DNA of 49,030 bases, taken from positions 1 through 49,030 of the forward strand of contig NZ_JAHYSG010000090.1 in NCBI RefSeq assembly GCF_022095675.1, in the 5' to 3' direction. Source of the stretch: Dactylosporangium sp. AC04546 (lineage in GTDB: Bacteria > Actinomycetota > Actinomycetes > Mycobacteriales > Micromonosporaceae). The position numbers were made by a program, and so were the translations under genes. The notes beneath the pieces are model-generated. The model was not told the origin of the DNA. It was given only the letters and a program-made list of their open reading frames with translations, and did not search any database. This document shows, piece after piece, positions 10,443 through 18,443 of this stretch. The first letter of the stretch is position 1. The number at the start of each line of letters is the position of its first letter.

Positions 10443-12839
10443 CTAGACGCGTGTCGCGTTGAAGATCATCGTGGTCATCACGACGCCGCCGGTGGCGGCG
10501 TTGGCCAGGACCAGGCGGGGGCTCAGCGACGTGACCGGGGCCGTCTTGTCCACCGCCGACGCCTTGCGGCCGCCGGTCGAGAACGCCGTGAGCTCCACGC
10601 CGCCGTCCGGCGTCGGCTTGCAGGTCACCTGCAGCGGGGTCGAGGCCGTCGTCGGCGGGCCGGCGTTCTTCGGCTTGGCCGAGCCGGTCAGGCGGGCGTG
10701 CTGGTCGCCGGTGTGCTTCCAGATCTCGATCACGCCGTCGGCGGCGACCTCGAAGCTGTAGCCGTTGGCCAGGTTCGCGCCGTCGAAGCAGCCGGCGCCG
10801 ACCTTGGCGCCGCCGGCCGCCTTGCCGATCGCCGCGAACTCCAGGTCCATCGCGAACCCGCCGCCCGGCACGCTGAGGCGCTGCTCGGGCCCCGGCGCGA
10901 GGCAGCGCACCCCGGGCTGCTCGGCGGTCACCCGCAGCGCGTCGGGCACCTCGATCTTGCAGCCGCCGGCCGCGCCCCAGGCCGCCTTCTGCTGCAGGGC
11001 CGCGACCGTGCGGGTGCCCTTGAGCGTCCACGGCCCGACCGAGCCGAGCCAGCAGGCGATGACCGGCCTGGCGTGCCAGCCCTCCTCCAGGGACGGCGGC
11101 AGCAGGGGCGCCTCCAGGGGCAGGAAGGACTGCCCGAACGGTACCCCGAGATAGTCGCCGTACGACTGCTCGCACATCGCCTTCGCGGCCGCGTCGACGG
11201 CGCCCTTGCCGGGGTTCAGCGTGAACGGCAGGTGCCCGACGAACGTGACCTCGCCGACGTGCGCCCCGTTGCACGGCGCCACGTACCGCAGCTGCGACGA
11301 CCCGCCGATCCAGTCGAAGCACTCGCCGTTCTTGAGCTCGAACTGGTCGCCGACGTACAGCTCGGCGGCCGACGTGCCCGGCTGGACGAGGGCCTTGGCG
11401 ATCCGGTCGCCGTCGTCGTTGCCGGCCACCGGCAGCCCCTGGTCGAGCAGCGCGACCAGCGACGGCGACAGCCCGTCGACCCGCAGCGAGGTGTCGTGCA
11501 CCGACTGGACGTGCTGCGGCGACAGCCCGGCGACGACGACCACCTTGCCGTCCTGGGTGCGCAGGTAGTACTCGTAGCCGAGCCAGTGGCTGGCGCCGGC
11601 CAGGCCGAGCGGCACGACGAGCGCGACGGCGAGCACGGCGTAGCCGGTGACGGTGCCCCAGGCCCGCCCGACGGACGCCGCGATCACCGCGGCGGCACCG
11701 GCGAGCACCCCGCCGAGCAGGGCGATCGCGCCGCCGGAGGCGAGCAGCAGGCGCAGCGGCTCGGCGAGCAGGAAGCCCACCAGGCCGCCGGCCCGGTTGG
11801 TGCCGCCGTCGAGCAGGTTCGGGTTGCCGCGCACCAGGTGCAGCAGGCCGAGGGTGGCCAGCACGATGCCGCTGGCCCGGGTCAGCACCCGCTCCCGCAG
11901 GAAGGCGAGGGTGGTCACGGCCAGCTCGCGCAGCTCGGCGCCGGTCCACAGCCGGCGGTCGGCGACCGGGACCAGCGGCAGCCGCCACGACCAGCGCGGG
12001 CCGTGGCGCATGCGGGGGAGGGGCCAGGCGAGCAGCAGCGGCAGGACGGGCAGCGCGAAGGCGCCGTACCCGACCACGAACTGCGCCGCGGTCCGCGCGA
12101 CCCCGCTGACCGGGACCTGCGGCACCCAGAGCAGCGCGGCGAGGGCGGCCGCGATGAGCGTGGTGACGGCGAGCCGCACCCAGGAGGGCCGCCGCGGCCG
12201 CTCAGGGGCGGGCGGTTCGCTCCTGCTGGGCGCTTCGTCGGGTTCGCCCCACAGGTCGTCGGTGGAGGGCACCCGCCGCGTCCGCCCGGTGAAGATCCCG
12301 GTCTCGGTCCGCTCGTCGCCCTCGTCGGCGTCCCGGAACCGCCCGGCAGGCACCCGGTCCCCGGCCCGGTCCCCGGCCCGATCCCCGGTCCGATCCCCGG
12401 TCCGATCCCCGGCCCGGTCTCGGGCCCAGTCGCCGGTCCGGTCCCCGGGGTCCAGGAGCCGGCCGCGGTCCCCGGTCTGGTCGAGCAGGCGGCCGCGCTC
12501 GCCGGTCTGGTCGGAGAGCTGGCCGCGCTCGCCGGTCAGCTCGCCGGTCAGCTCGCCCGCCAGGTCGATCAGCCCGCGCCGGGGCCGCCGGTGCACCCCG
12601 GACTCGGCCGCGGTGGCCCCCTGCCAGTCGGTGAGGGCGGCCCGCACCTGGTCGGCCGCGGCGATCCCGAGCAGCAGGGCCGCGACCAGCGTCAGCGCGA
12701 TCCGCCAGGCCGCGGGAGCGGGCGCGAACCCGAGCAGCGTCGAGACGCCGAGCATCGCCGCGGTGGCGAGCGTCAACAGGCCGACCGCGGGGAGCGCACC
12801 ACGGACGCGGCGGCCGACCTCGGACACGGCTGCGAGCAT
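10443..12839 (-). CDS. multi-spanning membrane protein with Asp/Arg repeat linker and septum-formation-like extracellular domain
   Basis: A 798-residue protein. Two N-terminal membrane segments lie at about residues 15-60. A long hydrophilic cytoplasmic region follows, with GDRTGDRAGDR-type repeats at about 90-190. Several more membrane segments fall between about 220 and 440. The extracellular C-terminal half holds GECFDW ... VAPCNGAHVGEV, resembling the Cys-containing septum formation (DUF4190-associated) domain, then a beta-rich tail. The ATG at 12839 is preferred over an in-frame TTG at 12863. The Cys pair and the PC-N-x-H motif are seen directly; the domain name is from memory and not certain. 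The function is unknown. Confidence 0.8.
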   Translation of the reverse strand: MLAAVSEVGRRVRGALPAVGLLTLATAAMLGVSTLLGFAPAPAAWRIALTLVAALLLGIAAADQVRAALTDWQGATAAESGVHRRPRRGLIDLAGELTGELTGERGQLSDQTGERGRLLDQTGDRGRLLDPGDRTGDWARDRAGDRTGDRTGDRAGDRAGDRVPAGRFRDADEGDERTETGIFTGRTRRVPSTDDLWGEPDEAPSRSEPPAPERPRRPSWVRLAVTTLIAAALAALLWVPQVPVSGVARTAAQFVVGYGAFALPVLPLLLAWPLPRMRHGPRWSWRLPLVPVADRRLWTGAELRELAVTTLAFLRERVLTRASGIVLATLGLLHLVRGNPNLLDGGTNRAGGLVGFLLAEPLRLLLASGGAIALLGGVLAGAAAVIAASVGRAWGTVTGYAVLAVALVVPLGLAGASHWLGYEYYLRTQDGKVVVVAGLSPQHVQSVHDTSLRVDGLSPSLVALLDQGLPVAGNDDGDRIAKALVQPGTSAAELYVGDQFELKNGECFDWIGGSSQLRYVAPCNGAHVGEVTFVGHLPFTLNPGKGAVDAAAKAMCEQSYGDYLGVPFGQSFLPLEAPLLPPSLEEGWHARPVIACWLGSVGPWTLKGTRTVAALQQKAAWGAAGGCKIEVPDALRVTAEQPGVRCLAPGPEQRLSVPGGGFAMDLEFAAIGKAAGGAKVGAGCFDGANLANGYSFEVAADGVIEIWKHTGDQHARLTGSAKPKNAGPPTTASTPLQVTCKPTPDGGVELTAFSTGGRKASAVDKTAPVTSLSPRLVLANAATGGVVMTTMIFNATRV
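12349..12445. repeat. 12-bp degenerate coding repeat
   Basis: Seven or eight near-copies of CCGGTCCGATCC / CCGGCCCGGTCC run in tandem inside the membrane protein gene and encode alternating Gly-Asp-Arg-(Thr/Ala) units. The period is a multiple of three, so slippage keeps the frame. A second, less regular block up to about 12560 encodes related GELTGERG repeats. Confidence 0.85.
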
Positions 12840-12893
12840 GGCACCCGCCGTATCCCATCGCAACTGGCCTAAGTCTGGCTTAAAAGTCGAGGG

Positions 12894-13787
12894 TCACATC
12901 TGCGTGTAACCGGCCGCGCACGCATCGATGACCGGCTTGAACGCGGCCACCTCGACATCGGTGATCTTCAACTCCGTGTAGAGCGGGTCGCCGCCGTCGA
13001 GGCTGACGAACGCGGGGAACACGTACGGCTTCTTGATCTCGGCCAGGGCGTGCGGCGTGCACCGCTCGCCGTCCACGATGATCGGGATGCGCAGCTCGTC
13101 CTCGCCGGGCTTGAGCACGCCGTACGGCTTCGGGGTCGCCTCCCGCAGCGGGATGGGCATGACTTCGAGGAGGATGCTGCCGGTGAACTCCTGCAGCGTG
13201 ATCGTCCCGGGGAAGCCGACCCGCTTGACCACCACGGTGCCGGTGACCCAGCCGCTCGGCAGCGGCGTCCACGGGCCGAAGGTGAAGGTGGCCTGGCGGT
13301 CGAGGTACGCCTGCTGGCAGTCGATGGCCAGCAGCTTGTCGAGCATCGCGTTCGGGCTGGCCAGGGGCAGCCGCAGAGCGTGGACCTGCCCGTCCTCGGT
13401 GCGCACCTTGAACGCCACGTGGGACGCCGCGCTTCTGGGCTTCAGGTCGTCGCCGGTGCAGATCCCGGTGCCGTAGGAGACCGGCACGTCGACCCGCAGG
13501 CCGCCGACGGGCAGCGGCGCGTCGACGGTGACCGGCCCCGCGCCCCCCTTGAACGACGGCGCCTGCAGCTCGACCTGCACGACCGTGATCTTCGCGGGGC
13601 CGTCGTTGTTCATCGCGATCTGCACGGTGTGCCGGACCTCGTCGACGCGCCCCTGCTGCAGCTCGACCCGCATCTGCACCGCCGCCGGGGCCGCCGGCTG
13701 CTCGGTGCGCGACGGCGTGGGGCCCGACAGCGCGGCACCCACCAGAACGACGATCACGGCTACCGCGGCGAGCCACACGCGCTTCAT
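12894..13787 (-). CDS. secreted or membrane-anchored hypothetical protein
   Basis: A 297-residue protein with an N-terminal signal or anchor (RVWLAAVAVIVVLVGAALSG) and a beta-rich exported part with four scattered Cys (ICTGDD, IDCQQAY, ERCTPH, IDACAAG) that could form two disulfides. The pattern of paired beta-strands resembles an immunoglobulin-like fold, but no family is recognised. The ATG at 13787 lies 6 bases after the EAL gene stop, so the two are probably co-transcribed. It is followed after 54 bases by the large membrane protein on the same strand. Confidence 0.75.
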   Translation of the reverse strand: MKRVWLAAVAVIVVLVGAALSGPTPSRTEQPAAPAAVQMRVELQQGRVDEVRHTVQIAMNNDGPAKITVVQVELQAPSFKGGAGPVTVDAPLPVGGLRVDVPVSYGTGICTGDDLKPRSAASHVAFKVRTEDGQVHALRLPLASPNAMLDKLLAIDCQQAYLDRQATFTFGPWTPLPSGWVTGTVVVKRVGFPGTITLQEFTGSILLEVMPIPLREATPKPYGVLKPGEDELRIPIIVDGERCTPHALAEIKKPYVFPAFVSLDGGDPLYTELKITDVEVAAFKPVIDACAAGYTQM

Positions 13788-13793
13788 GAACGC

Positions 13794-15074
13794 CTATGTT
13801 GGCACGATCCGGTGCAGCAGCGCACGGGCCGCGTCGAGCACCAGGTCACGGTCGTACGTGACCGCGTAGGTGAACCGCCGGTCCTCGTCCGGGCCGGTGT
13901 CGGCGAGGTCCCGCGCGACGAGCGCGCCGGCGAAGTGCGGCCCGGCGACGATGACGTTCCACTCGCCGCGCAGCGGGTCGTCGCCGCCGATCGCCGTGCC
14001 GCGCACCCCGGGCGCCGGCTCGCCCGGCAGCTCGGTGGCCAGCGCCGCGACGAGCGCGGCGGACTCGGCGGCGGCCGCGTAGCGGCGGGCGGTCGCCGGG
14101 GTGAGGTGCCGGGCCTCCTGGAAGCTCGCGAGCAGCATCGCCGGCTCGCCCGGGTCGAGCGCCTTCGTCTCCAGGTGGTGGCTGAGCGGCAGCAGCATCC
14201 GCTTCGTCGCCTGGGCGGTCGAGCGGCGGGCCGAGACGATCTCGTACGGCGTGCGGCCGCCCGGGTTCGCCGGCGGCGCGACGAACGGGACGCCGACGGC
14301 GGCGTGCCGCTGCCCGACGTCGGGCGGCAGCGGGCCCGGCCGGCCGAACAGCCAGCCCTGCCCGAGGGTGGCCCCCAGGCCCAGCGCGGCCGTGAGGTGC
14401 CCGGGGGTCTCGACGCCCTCCGCCAGTACCGCCGCCCCCGAGCGCTCCGCGTAGGCGGTGACCGCCGTGACCACCCGCGCGGCGTAGCTGCCGGCCGGGT
14501 GCTGGGTCAGGTGCCGGTCCAGCTTGACCACGTCCGGGTGGGCGAACGGCATGACGGCGAGGGAGGCCGGCTCAACGCCCACGTCGTCGAGCGCCACGCC
14601 CCAGCCGGAGCCCCGGCACGCCTCCGCCGCGCTCAGCAGGGCCGGCAGGGCCGACAGGTCCCGGCCGATCGCCCGCTCGGTCATCTCGGTCACGACCCGC
14701 AGCCGCAGTTGCGCGTCGAGGATCGCCGGGGCCAGGTCGGGCGGGCAGGGCACGCTGAGCGCGGCGGGCTCGGTGTTGACGAACAGGGTCAGCCCGGGCG
14801 GCAGCCCGGCGTCGATGGCGGTGCGGTACGCGGTCGCCCGGCAGATCCAGTCCAGCTCGGCCAGCCGGCCCCGCCCGGCGGCCGCCTCGAACAGCGCGAG
14901 CGGCGCCTCCCACGGCGTGCCGGCCGGGCCGCGGGTGAGCGCCTCGTAGCCGACGGTCTCGTGCCGCTTTCGGTGCCAGGAGTCGAGCCGGACGACGGGC
15001 TGGAAGACCGTGGTCACCGCCCGCGCGTCGAGCACGTCGTCGACGGAGCGGATGACGGCGGTACTGGCCTCCAT
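13794..15074 (-). CDS. EAL-domain protein with C-terminal DICT sensory domain
   Basis: A 426-residue protein whose first about 245 residues form an EAL domain, the fold that degrades cyclic di-GMP. Motifs are complete: YEALTR (E44), FVNTEP, ALDDVG, VKLDRH and LAEGVET. The C-terminal part (PYEIVSARR, then KRMLLPLSHHLE ... VIVAGPHFAGALVARDL) matches the DICT domain seen in light- or nucleotide-linked signalling proteins. The ATG at 15074 has AAGGG upstream. There is no membrane segment, so it is cytoplasmic. No GGDEF partner is encoded in the window. With the metal and catalytic residues present it is likely an active phosphodiesterase. Confidence 0.9.
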   Translation of the reverse strand: MEASTAVIRSVDDVLDARAVTTVFQPVVRLDSWHRKRHETVGYEALTRGPAGTPWEAPLALFEAAAGRGRLAELDWICRATAYRTAIDAGLPPGLTLFVNTEPAALSVPCPPDLAPAILDAQLRLRVVTEMTERAIGRDLSALPALLSAAEACRGSGWGVALDDVGVEPASLAVMPFAHPDVVKLDRHLTQHPAGSYAARVVTAVTAYAERSGAAVLAEGVETPGHLTAALGLGATLGQGWLFGRPGPLPPDVGQRHAAVGVPFVAPPANPGGRTPYEIVSARRSTAQATKRMLLPLSHHLETKALDPGEPAMLLASFQEARHLTPATARRYAAAAESAALVAALATELPGEPAPGVRGTAIGGDDPLRGEWNVIVAGPHFAGALVARDLADTGPDEDRRFTYAVTYDRDLVLDAARALLHRIVPT

Positions 15075-15137
15075 GTCCCTTCTTTCGTCCGCCGGAAGCC
15101 CGGAATGAGGGTTTCGCATCGGCTGGGGTACCTCGGG

Positions 15138-15143
15138 TAGGTT
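15138..15143 (+). promoter_or_regulatory. -10 element (TAGGTT) for a leaderless mRNA
   Basis: TAGGTT ends 8 bases before the ATG of the lipoprotein gene at 15152, and no ribosome site lies between them, so transcription likely starts at or next to the ATG. No clear -35 element is seen. Confidence 0.45.
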
Positions 15144-15151
15144 GTGGCGCG

Positions 15152-15694
15152 ATGCGACGTGTACTGGCAACGACGCTGCTGCTGCTGACCGTGACCGGCT
15201 GCACCGCCGATCCCGCGCCGTCCGAGTCGTCCGCACCGGGCGGCCGCACCGCCGGCTGCGCGTCCGCCGCGTCCGCCCCCGGCGGCGGGGCCGACGCGGT
15301 CGACGTGGCCGGCCAGATCGGGCAGAAGGGCGAGGCGGACTACGCGGCCGTCTTCGCCGGCGCCCGCGTCGCCGACGACGGCACGACCGTCGACGTGTAC
15401 CGCAAGGCCTCCGCCGACTTCGACAAGTGGGTCCTCGACACCTTCGCGTCCTCCTGCGTGGTGCTCAACGACGCGAAGTTCTCGGCCGCCGAGCTCGCCA
15501 AGCGCTACCAGCAGGTCAACGACGACCACGAGTACTGGTCCGGCCAGGGTGTCGCGGTCAACAGCGTGAGCTCCGACTTCGTGCGCGGCGTGGTGATCGT
15601 CGGCACCGACGAGCCGGACAAGGCGGCGCCGCTGTTCAAGACCCGCTACGCCGACGGGGTGCCGGTGGAGATCGTCAAGGAGGCACCCGCGTAG
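15152..15694 (+). CDS. hypothetical lipoprotein
   Basis: A 180-residue exported protein with lipobox LTVTGC (C17), a Ser/Pro/Gly-rich spacer, and a conserved-looking mature domain from about residue 50 (DVAGQIGQKGEADYAAVFAG, DFDKWVLDTF). I do not recognise the family. The gene abuts the next one with no spacer: its TAG at 15692-15694 is followed at once by GTG, so the two are an operon. It is divergent from the EAL gene across a 77-base gap. Confidence 0.75.
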   Translation: MRRVLATTLLLLTVTGCTADPAPSESSAPGGRTAGCASAASAPGGGADAVDVAGQIGQKGEADYAAVFAGARVADDGTTVDVYRKASADFDKWVLDTFASSCVVLNDAKFSAAELAKRYQQVNDDHEYWSGQGVAVNSVSSDFVRGVVIVGTDEPDKAAPLFKTRYADGVPVEIVKEAPA

Positions 15695-16510
15695 GTGGGC
15701 GGTTGGCGGGAGATCGTCAACGGGATCGGCGAGCGCACCGAGTTCGGCTCGGCCCGGCTGCTGCGCGACCCGCGGCGCAAGGGTGGCTGGACGCTGCTGG
15801 TCGAGGAGGTCCAGCAGTCGTACGTCGACGTGAACGACCCGACGTACCTCAGCTTCGAGTACACCCGCCGCCTCGGCTCGATCGTGGACGCGATGGCGCC
15901 CGCCGGCCGGCCGCTGCGGGTCCTGCACCTGGGCGGTGGGGCGTTCACGATGCCGCGGTACGTGGCGGCCACCCGGCCCGGCTCGGAGCAGGTCGTGGTC
16001 GAGCGGGACCGCCGGCTGGCCGAGTTCGTGCAGCGGGTGCTGCCGCTGGAGGTGCCGGTCGACCTCGTCTTCGGTGACGCGCGCGAGGTGGTCACCGGCT
16101 GGTCGCCGGCCGACGACTTCGACCTGGTGATCGGCGACGTCTACGACGCGGCGCAGATGCCGGAGAGCGTCTCCGACGTGACGTTCGCCGCGGCCGTCGC
16201 CCGCCTGGTGCGGCCCGGCGGCGTCTTCGCGGTCAACGTGGCCGACCTGGCGCCGCTGGAGTTCTCCCGCGGCCAGGCGGCCACCCTGCGCACGGCGTTC
16301 GCCGACGTGTGCCTGATCGTCCGGCCCGACCTGCTGCGCGGCCGGCGCTTCGGCAACGTCGTCTTCGCGGCCGCACTCGAGGCCGGCCGGCTGCCGATCG
16401 CCCGCCTGGCCGCGGTCGCCGGCCGCGACCGGCAGCCCGCGCAGGTGGTCAGCGGCGCCGGCCTCGACCTGCTGACCCAGGGGGCGTCACCCGTGGTGCT
16501 CGACTCCTGA
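15695..16510 (+). CDS. spermidine-synthase-like methyltransferase-fold protein
   Basis: A 271-residue protein with the Rossmann-type nucleotide fold of spermine/spermidine synthases. The glycine loop is LRVLHLGGGAFTMPRY at about residues 74-89, followed by the acidic ribose-binding residue in QVVVERDRRL and the strand FDLVIGDVYDA. The N-terminal strand region (LLVEEVQQSYVDVNDPTYLSFEYTRR) is typical of the group. Free-standing actinobacterial members are of unknown function and often lack polyamine specificity. The GTG start follows AAGGAGG by 11 bases and directly adjoins the lipoprotein stop. Confidence 0.85.
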   Translation: MGGWREIVNGIGERTEFGSARLLRDPRRKGGWTLLVEEVQQSYVDVNDPTYLSFEYTRRLGSIVDAMAPAGRPLRVLHLGGGAFTMPRYVAATRPGSEQVVVERDRRLAEFVQRVLPLEVPVDLVFGDAREVVTGWSPADDFDLVIGDVYDAAQMPESVSDVTFAAAVARLVRPGGVFAVNVADLAPLEFSRGQAATLRTAFADVCLIVRPDLLRGRRFGNVVFAAALEAGRLPIARLAAVAGRDRQPAQVVSGAGLDLLTQGASPVVLDS

Positions 16511-16541
16511 CCCGGTCCAGAGCCGATAGGCCCCGACCAAA

Positions 16542-17087
16542 TCAGCTGGACGGCTCGATGAGCGCCCGGGTCAGCCGCCCGAGGTGCGGGATGCCCCACG
16601 GCAGCTCGGTGCGGGTGACGGCGGCGCCGGCGGGGAGCACGGCGTCGAACGGGGCGGCCGGGAAGTCGTACAGGCAGATCCGCCCGTCGGGCCGCAGGAC
16701 GCGCACCAGCTCCGGCACGGCGGCGGCCGGGTCGTCCCAGTGGTGCAGGCTCAGCGACGACACGACCAGGTCGAACGAACCGTCGGGGAACGGCAGCGCC
16801 GCCGCGCTGCCCTCCACCACGCGCGCCCGCCCGCCGTGGCGGGCCAGCCGGCGGCCGGCGGCGGCGACCATCCCGCGGGCCGGGTCGACGGCGGCGAGCG
16901 TCAGGTCGGGGCGCAGCCGGGCCAGCTCGTCCGGCAGCACGCCGGGGCCGGTGCCGACGTCGAGCACGGCCGCGCCGGGCCCGGCGAGCGCGGCGGCGTC
17001 GCGGGCCAGCCGCCGGTAGACGAAGCGCAGCATCCGCCCGGCCAGGACGCTGTACCACCGGGCCCGCCACCCGTCGAACTGGTTCAT
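16542..17087 (-). CDS. class I SAM-dependent methyltransferase
   Basis: A 181-residue methyltransferase. The SAM-binding motif I is VLDVGTGPGVLPDEL, the acidic loop is AAVDPARGM, and the post-motif region is FDLVVSSLSLHHW with LRPDGRICLYDF. It is short for the family, so substrate specificity may depend on the truncated C terminus (PWGIPHLGRLTRAL). The ATG at 17087 has AAGGAG upstream. It is divergent from a marR gene, with two matched operators in the 71-base gap, so it is almost certainly the repressor target. Confidence 0.88.
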   Translation of the reverse strand: MNQFDGWRARWYSVLAGRMLRFVYRRLARDAAALAGPGAAVLDVGTGPGVLPDELARLRPDLTLAAVDPARGMVAAAGRRLARHGGRARVVEGSAAALPFPDGSFDLVVSSLSLHHWDDPAAAVPELVRVLRPDGRICLYDFPAAPFDAVLPAGAAVTRTELPWGIPHLGRLTRALIEPSS

Positions 17088-17102
17088 GTCGGCTCCTTAA
17101 AG

Positions 17103-17119
17103 AGTTGCACCATGCAACT
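17103..17119. promoter_or_regulatory. MarR operator 1
   Basis: AGTTGCACCATGCAACT is a perfect 7-bp inverted repeat around a 3-base centre, located just upstream of the AAGGAG site of the methyltransferase gene. A binding protein here would block that gene's transcription. Confidence 0.75.
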
Positions 17120-17141
17120 GTTCTTCGACGGTACGCCCGAC

Positions 17142-17158
17142 GGTTGTATCTTGCAACC
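17142..17158. promoter_or_regulatory. MarR operator 2
   Basis: GGTTGTATCTTGCAACC shares its arms with operator 1 (one mismatch between arms) and ends directly before the marR ATG at 17159. TATCTT within it sits 6 bases from the ATG and could be the -10 of a leaderless marR promoter, so binding would be autorepressive. The operator centres are 39 bp apart. Confidence 0.7.
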
Positions 17159-17578
17159 ATGGAGGATCATCGCCTGCACGAGGTGTTCATGGGGTTGGTG
17201 CGGCTGGTCTCCGCCTGGCACTTCGACACCCCCGGCAGCCTGTCGCTCTCGCAGGCCGCCGCGCTGCACACGCTGGACACCGAGCCGCCGCTGTCCCAGC
17301 AGGAGCTGGCCGACCGCCTGCGGCTGGAGAAGAGCTCGGTGAGCCGCCTGGTCGGCGACCTGGAGCGCCGCGGCCTGCTCGAGCGCCGCCGCGACGCGGA
17401 CAACCGCAGGCTCAACCAGCTCCGCCTGACCGAGGCCGGCCGGGCCGCCCACCGGGGCCTGGCGAGCACCTTTCACGGCCAGTTCGAGCGCTGGAGCGCC
17501 GGCCTCACCCCGCAGGAGCGCGATGCGCTCCTGCACGGCCTGTCGGCGCTGCTGCGCGTGGCAGGCGACGACCACTGA
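17159..17578 (+). CDS. MarR-family transcriptional regulator
   Basis: A 139-residue MarR-type regulator. The winged helix-turn-helix runs LSQQELADRLRLEKSSVSRLVGDLERRGLLERRRDADNR, including the D-x-R wing tip. N- and C-terminal helices form the dimer interface. The ATG at 17159 has no ribosome site upstream and abuts operator 2, consistent with a leaderless message; an upstream in-frame ATG at 17105 would place operators inside the gene. It is divergent from the methyltransferase gene, its probable target. Confidence 0.92.
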   Translation: MEDHRLHEVFMGLVRLVSAWHFDTPGSLSLSQAAALHTLDTEPPLSQQELADRLRLEKSSVSRLVGDLERRGLLERRRDADNRRLNQLRLTEAGRAAHRGLASTFHGQFERWSAGLTPQERDALLHGLSALLRVAGDDH

Positions 17579-17582
17579 TGCG

Positions 17583-17656
17583 TGCCCCGGGTGGGATTCG
17601 AACCCACACTGTCGGAGGTTTGAGCTCCGTTCCTCTGCCGATTGGGATACCGGGAC
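17583..17656 (-). tRNA. tRNA with CAA anticodon (Leu) and short variable loop
   Basis: A 74-nt cloverleaf on the minus strand. The acceptor GTCCCGG/CCGGGGC contains one U-G pair at 2-71. The D arm has the GG pair in its loop. The anticodon arm CGGAG-CTCAAAC-CTCCG places C34 A35 A36. The variable loop is 5 nt (ACAGT), the T arm is GTGGG-TTCGAAT-CCCAC and the discriminator is A. No CCA is encoded. Anticodon CAA reads UUG (Leu), but bacterial tRNA-Leu normally has a long variable arm, so the amino-acid identity is uncertain. It is convergent with marR. Confidence 0.88.
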
Positions 17657-17741
17657 GAGTACGCCGCATCAGGGTACCCACTACTCTGATCGCGACGGTA
17701 ACCGCCGTCGAGTCGTGTCGGACGCGGATCGGGAGTGGCTA

Positions 17742-18353
17742 GTGGCCGAGGCACAGAGCCGTCGGGTGCTCATCGCGGAAGACGAGGCCCTCATTCGCCT
17801 CGATCTCCGGGAGATGCTCGTCGAGGAGGGCTACGACGTCGTCGGCGAGGCCGGCGATGGAGAGACGGCCGTCCGCCTCGCCGAGGAGCTCAAGCCCGAC
17901 CTCGTCATCATGGACATCAAGATGCCGATCATGGACGGTCTGGCGGCGGCCGAGAAGATCGCCGGCGGCCGCATCGCCCCGGTCGTCATCCTCACCGCGT
18001 TCAGCCAGCGGGACCTCGTCGAGCGGGCCCGGGCCGCCGGCGCGATGGCCTACCTGGTGAAGCCGTTCCAGAAGAGCGACCTGGTGCCGGCCGTGGAGAT
18101 CGCCGTGTCGCGCTTCGCCGAGCTCGCCGTGCTCGAGGCGGAGGTCGCCACGCTGACCGACCGGCTGGAGACCCGCAAGGTCGTCGAGCGGGCCAAGGGG
18201 CAGCTGATGGCCACCTACGGCATGAACGAGCCGCAGGCGTTCAAATGGATTCAGCGTACCGCGATGGATCACCGGATGACGATGCGCGAAGTCGCCGACC
18301 GGATCATCGCGGAAACGGCTGGAGGTAACAGCTCCGTAACCCCGGAGTCGTGA
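17742..18353 (+). CDS. pdtaR: ANTAR response regulator, PdtaR type
   Basis: A 203-residue two-component regulator that acts on RNA. The receiver domain (RRVLIAEDEALIRLDL, phosphoacceptor in VIMDIKMPIMDG, K in LVKPFQ) is joined through a helix to a C-terminal ANTAR domain (TRKVVERAKGQLMATYGMNEPQAFKWIQRTAMD), which binds paired hexaloop RNA hairpins to prevent termination. It closely resembles mycobacterial PdtaR in length and motif order. The GTG at 17742 has GGGAG 6 bases upstream; an in-frame GTG at 17715 is the alternative. The cognate kinase PdtaS is not in the window. Confidence 0.9.
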   Translation: MAEAQSRRVLIAEDEALIRLDLREMLVEEGYDVVGEAGDGETAVRLAEELKPDLVIMDIKMPIMDGLAAAEKIAGGRIAPVVILTAFSQRDLVERARAAGAMAYLVKPFQKSDLVPAVEIAVSRFAELAVLEAEVATLTDRLETRKVVERAKGQLMATYGMNEPQAFKWIQRTAMDHRMTMREVADRIIAETAGGNSSVTPES

Positions 18354-18443
18354 CCTTTTACCTGCGCACGGTGTGTTTGAGGGAGCTACCTCGGCAACGG
18401 ATAACGGCTTGGTAACGGCGCGCAATTGGCTTGCGGCGCGGGC

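Noticed and set aside
9757..11988. A 743-codon frame ending in the TetR protein
   Set aside because: The part beyond 10356 is a frame-shifted shadow of the large membrane protein gene. A promoter sits at the boundary.
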